7,521 nucleotides of DNA from Bacteroidota bacterium. GTDB taxonomy: Bacteria; Bacteroidota; Bacteroidia; Flavobacteriales; Flavobacteriaceae. A program made the position numbers and the translations under genes. Below, one piece after another: positions 6,584 to 7,521 of the stretch. The DNA lies in assembly GCA_006227965.1 (NCBI GenBank), contig SBFL01000333.1:1-7521 (forward strand). Reading direction: 5' to 3'. The notes under the pieces were generated by a model, which made no database searches, was not told the DNA's origin, and was given only the letters and a program-made list of their open reading frames with translations. Numbering within the stretch: position 1 is the first letter of the stretch; the number at the start of each line of letters is the position of its first letter.

Positions 6584-7521
6584 CGGGGAACATCAGAACC
6601 CATTGAGGTCACTGCGGAGGATCTTCACGCTTCCGTAGACAAACTTACCGAAGTCATGGTCCACGATATTTTCAGCCCCCCTGTGGCAAGTCGGGTCTAT
6701 GCTTATCCGAATATTGCCGCCTATGAAATCATGGCAATGCACAACGACGCCTACCATTCCCTCAAGGGTCAGGTATCCGAGCTCGAAGGGATTCCGGCCC
6801 CAGCCGATGGGGAGCAAATAAATTACCGGCTGGCAGCCCTGATCGCCCATATGGACCTGGGACGGAGGCTTATCTTTTCTGAAGACAGGGTAACTGCCTT
6901 CCGGGACAGTCTGTATGCCGCATGGGAAACACAGAACCCGGAAGAATTCGAAACCGCCCGCGATTACGGCATGCAGGTGGCCGAATTTGTAGCAGGATGG
7001 ATGAACGGGGACAACTACAATCAGACCCGCACCATGTCCAAATTCACCGTGGACACCGAAGACCCTTCCCGCTGGCAGCCCACCCCTCCTTCCTATATGG
7101 AGGGCATAGAGCCGCATTGGAACAAAATACGTCCTTTCGTGATCGATTCGGCAAACCAGTTTAAACCCGCCCCTCCTCCACCCTTCTCCATGGAGGAAGG
7201 ATCCGATTTTTATAAGGAAGTCCGGGAGGTATATGAGATCAGTAATGACATTACCGCCAGGGGAGATGAATCTGAAGAGGTTGCCATCGCACAGTTCTGG
7301 GATTGCAATCCCTATGTTTCCGTGACACGGGGCCACCTGATGTTCGCCACCAAGAAGATCAGCCCGGGCGCCCATTGGATAGGCATTACCAAGATAGCCA
7401 GTCGTAAGACGAACAGTGATTTTGACGATACGGTCTATGCCTACACCAAGACCTCTATCGCCATAGCAGACGCCTTTATCAGTTGTTGGGACGAAAAATA
7501 CCGCAGCAACCTGATCCGTCC
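6530..7521 (+). CDS. Vanadium-dependent haloperoxidase / PAP2-superfamily lipoprotein (3'-partial)
   Basis: The ATG at 6530 overlaps the stop of the preceding gene as ATGA; 331 residues are visible before the window ends. The N terminus is a lipoprotein signal with a textbook lipobox, LASC, and Cys18 as the acylation site. The helical body that follows contains HDIFSPPVASRVYAYPNIAA, NYNQTRTMSKFTVDT, DPSRWQPTPP, EPHWNKIRPF, FWDCNPY and ISPGAHW, a pattern I recognise from Bacteroidota proteins annotated as vanadium-dependent haloperoxidases. The last residues, K323-YRSNLI-R330-P331, match the first active-site motif K-x6-R-P shared by vanadium haloperoxidases and PAP2 acid phosphatases. The PSGH and SRxxxxxH motifs lie beyond the window, so intactness and the catalytic His cannot be checked. 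Haloperoxidases oxidise halide with hydrogen peroxide to a hypohalous species; relatives hydrolyse phosphate esters, and sequence alone does not separate these activities. Export and lipid anchoring are predicted. Confidence 0.88.
   Translation, partial: MKAILSSLMAMALVLASCRGTSEPIEVTAEDLHASVDKLTEVMVHDIFSPPVASRVYAYPNIAAYEIMAMHNDAYHSLKGQVSELEGIPAPADGEQINYRLAALIAHMDLGRRLIFSEDRVTAFRDSLYAAWETQNPEEFETARDYGMQVAEFVAGWMNGDNYNQTRTMSKFTVDTEDPSRWQPTPPSYMEGIEPHWNKIRPFVIDSANQFKPAPPPPFSMEEGSDFYKEVREVYEISNDITARGDESEEVAIAQFWDCNPYVSVTRGHLMFATKKISPGAHWIGITKIASRKTNSDFDDTVYAYTKTSIAIADAFISCWDEKYRSNLIR
7496..7521 (+). other. First vanadate/phosphate-binding motif, K-x6-R-P, cut by window end
   Basis: The codons AAA TAC CGC AGC AAC CTG ATC CGT CC(n) give K-YRSNLI-R-P; the last two bases specify Pro whatever follows. 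In vanadium haloperoxidases and PAP2 phosphatases this Lys and Arg contact the vanadate or phosphate oxygens. The two remaining motifs of the site are outside the window. Confidence 0.82.

Noticed and set aside
7164..7190. Proline-rich PAPPPPF stretch as an interaction module
   Set aside because: I recall a similar proline run in related haloperoxidase-like proteins, so it is probably part of the fold or a loop and not an added module.
6593..7375. Antisense open frame of 260 codons
   Set aside because: It mirrors the haloperoxidase-like gene, whose sense translation carries a signal peptide and family motifs; the antisense product shows no recognisable domain.

Overview
The window looks like a piece of a chromosomal operon from a Bacteroidota bacterium, most likely a marine-type flavobacterium with a base composition a little above 50% G+C (estimated by eye). 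The case rests on the protein families, the lipoprotein signal peptides, the A-rich start regions without Shine-Dalgarno sequences, and the tight gene overlaps. No genus can be named from the sequence alone.

Three genes lie head to tail on the + strand and fill the window. There is no intergenic space, RNA gene, mobile element, CRISPR array or terminator. (1) From the left edge to 3286 is the 3' portion of a large VCBS/FG-GAP repeat protein with a central ASPIC/UnbV-type segment; its true start lies upstream of the window. (2) From 3279 to 6533 is a complete second protein of the same family, with its own lipoprotein signal peptide. (3) From 6530 to the right edge is the 5' part of a lipoprotein of the vanadium-dependent haloperoxidase/PAP2 acid phosphatase superfamily. 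The window ends exactly on the first vanadate/phosphate-binding motif, K-x6-R-P.

Genes 1/2 overlap by 8 bases (ATGAATAA) and genes 2/3 by 4 bases (ATGA), so the three are probably co-transcribed and translationally coupled. Genes 1 and 2 are diverged tandem paralogues. Their fourteen Ca-loop-like motifs, seven before and seven after the ASPIC/UnbV segment, sit in the same order with nearly identical spacing (offset about 3.27-3.31 kb). This suggests two seven-bladed beta-propellers per protein. A plausible but unproven picture is a set of exported, lipid-anchored proteins in which two Ca-binding propeller scaffolds work with an anchored haloperoxidase or phosphatase-like enzyme. From memory, unchecked here, such genes often lie beside SusC/SusD-type uptake genes in Bacteroidota; none is visible in this window.
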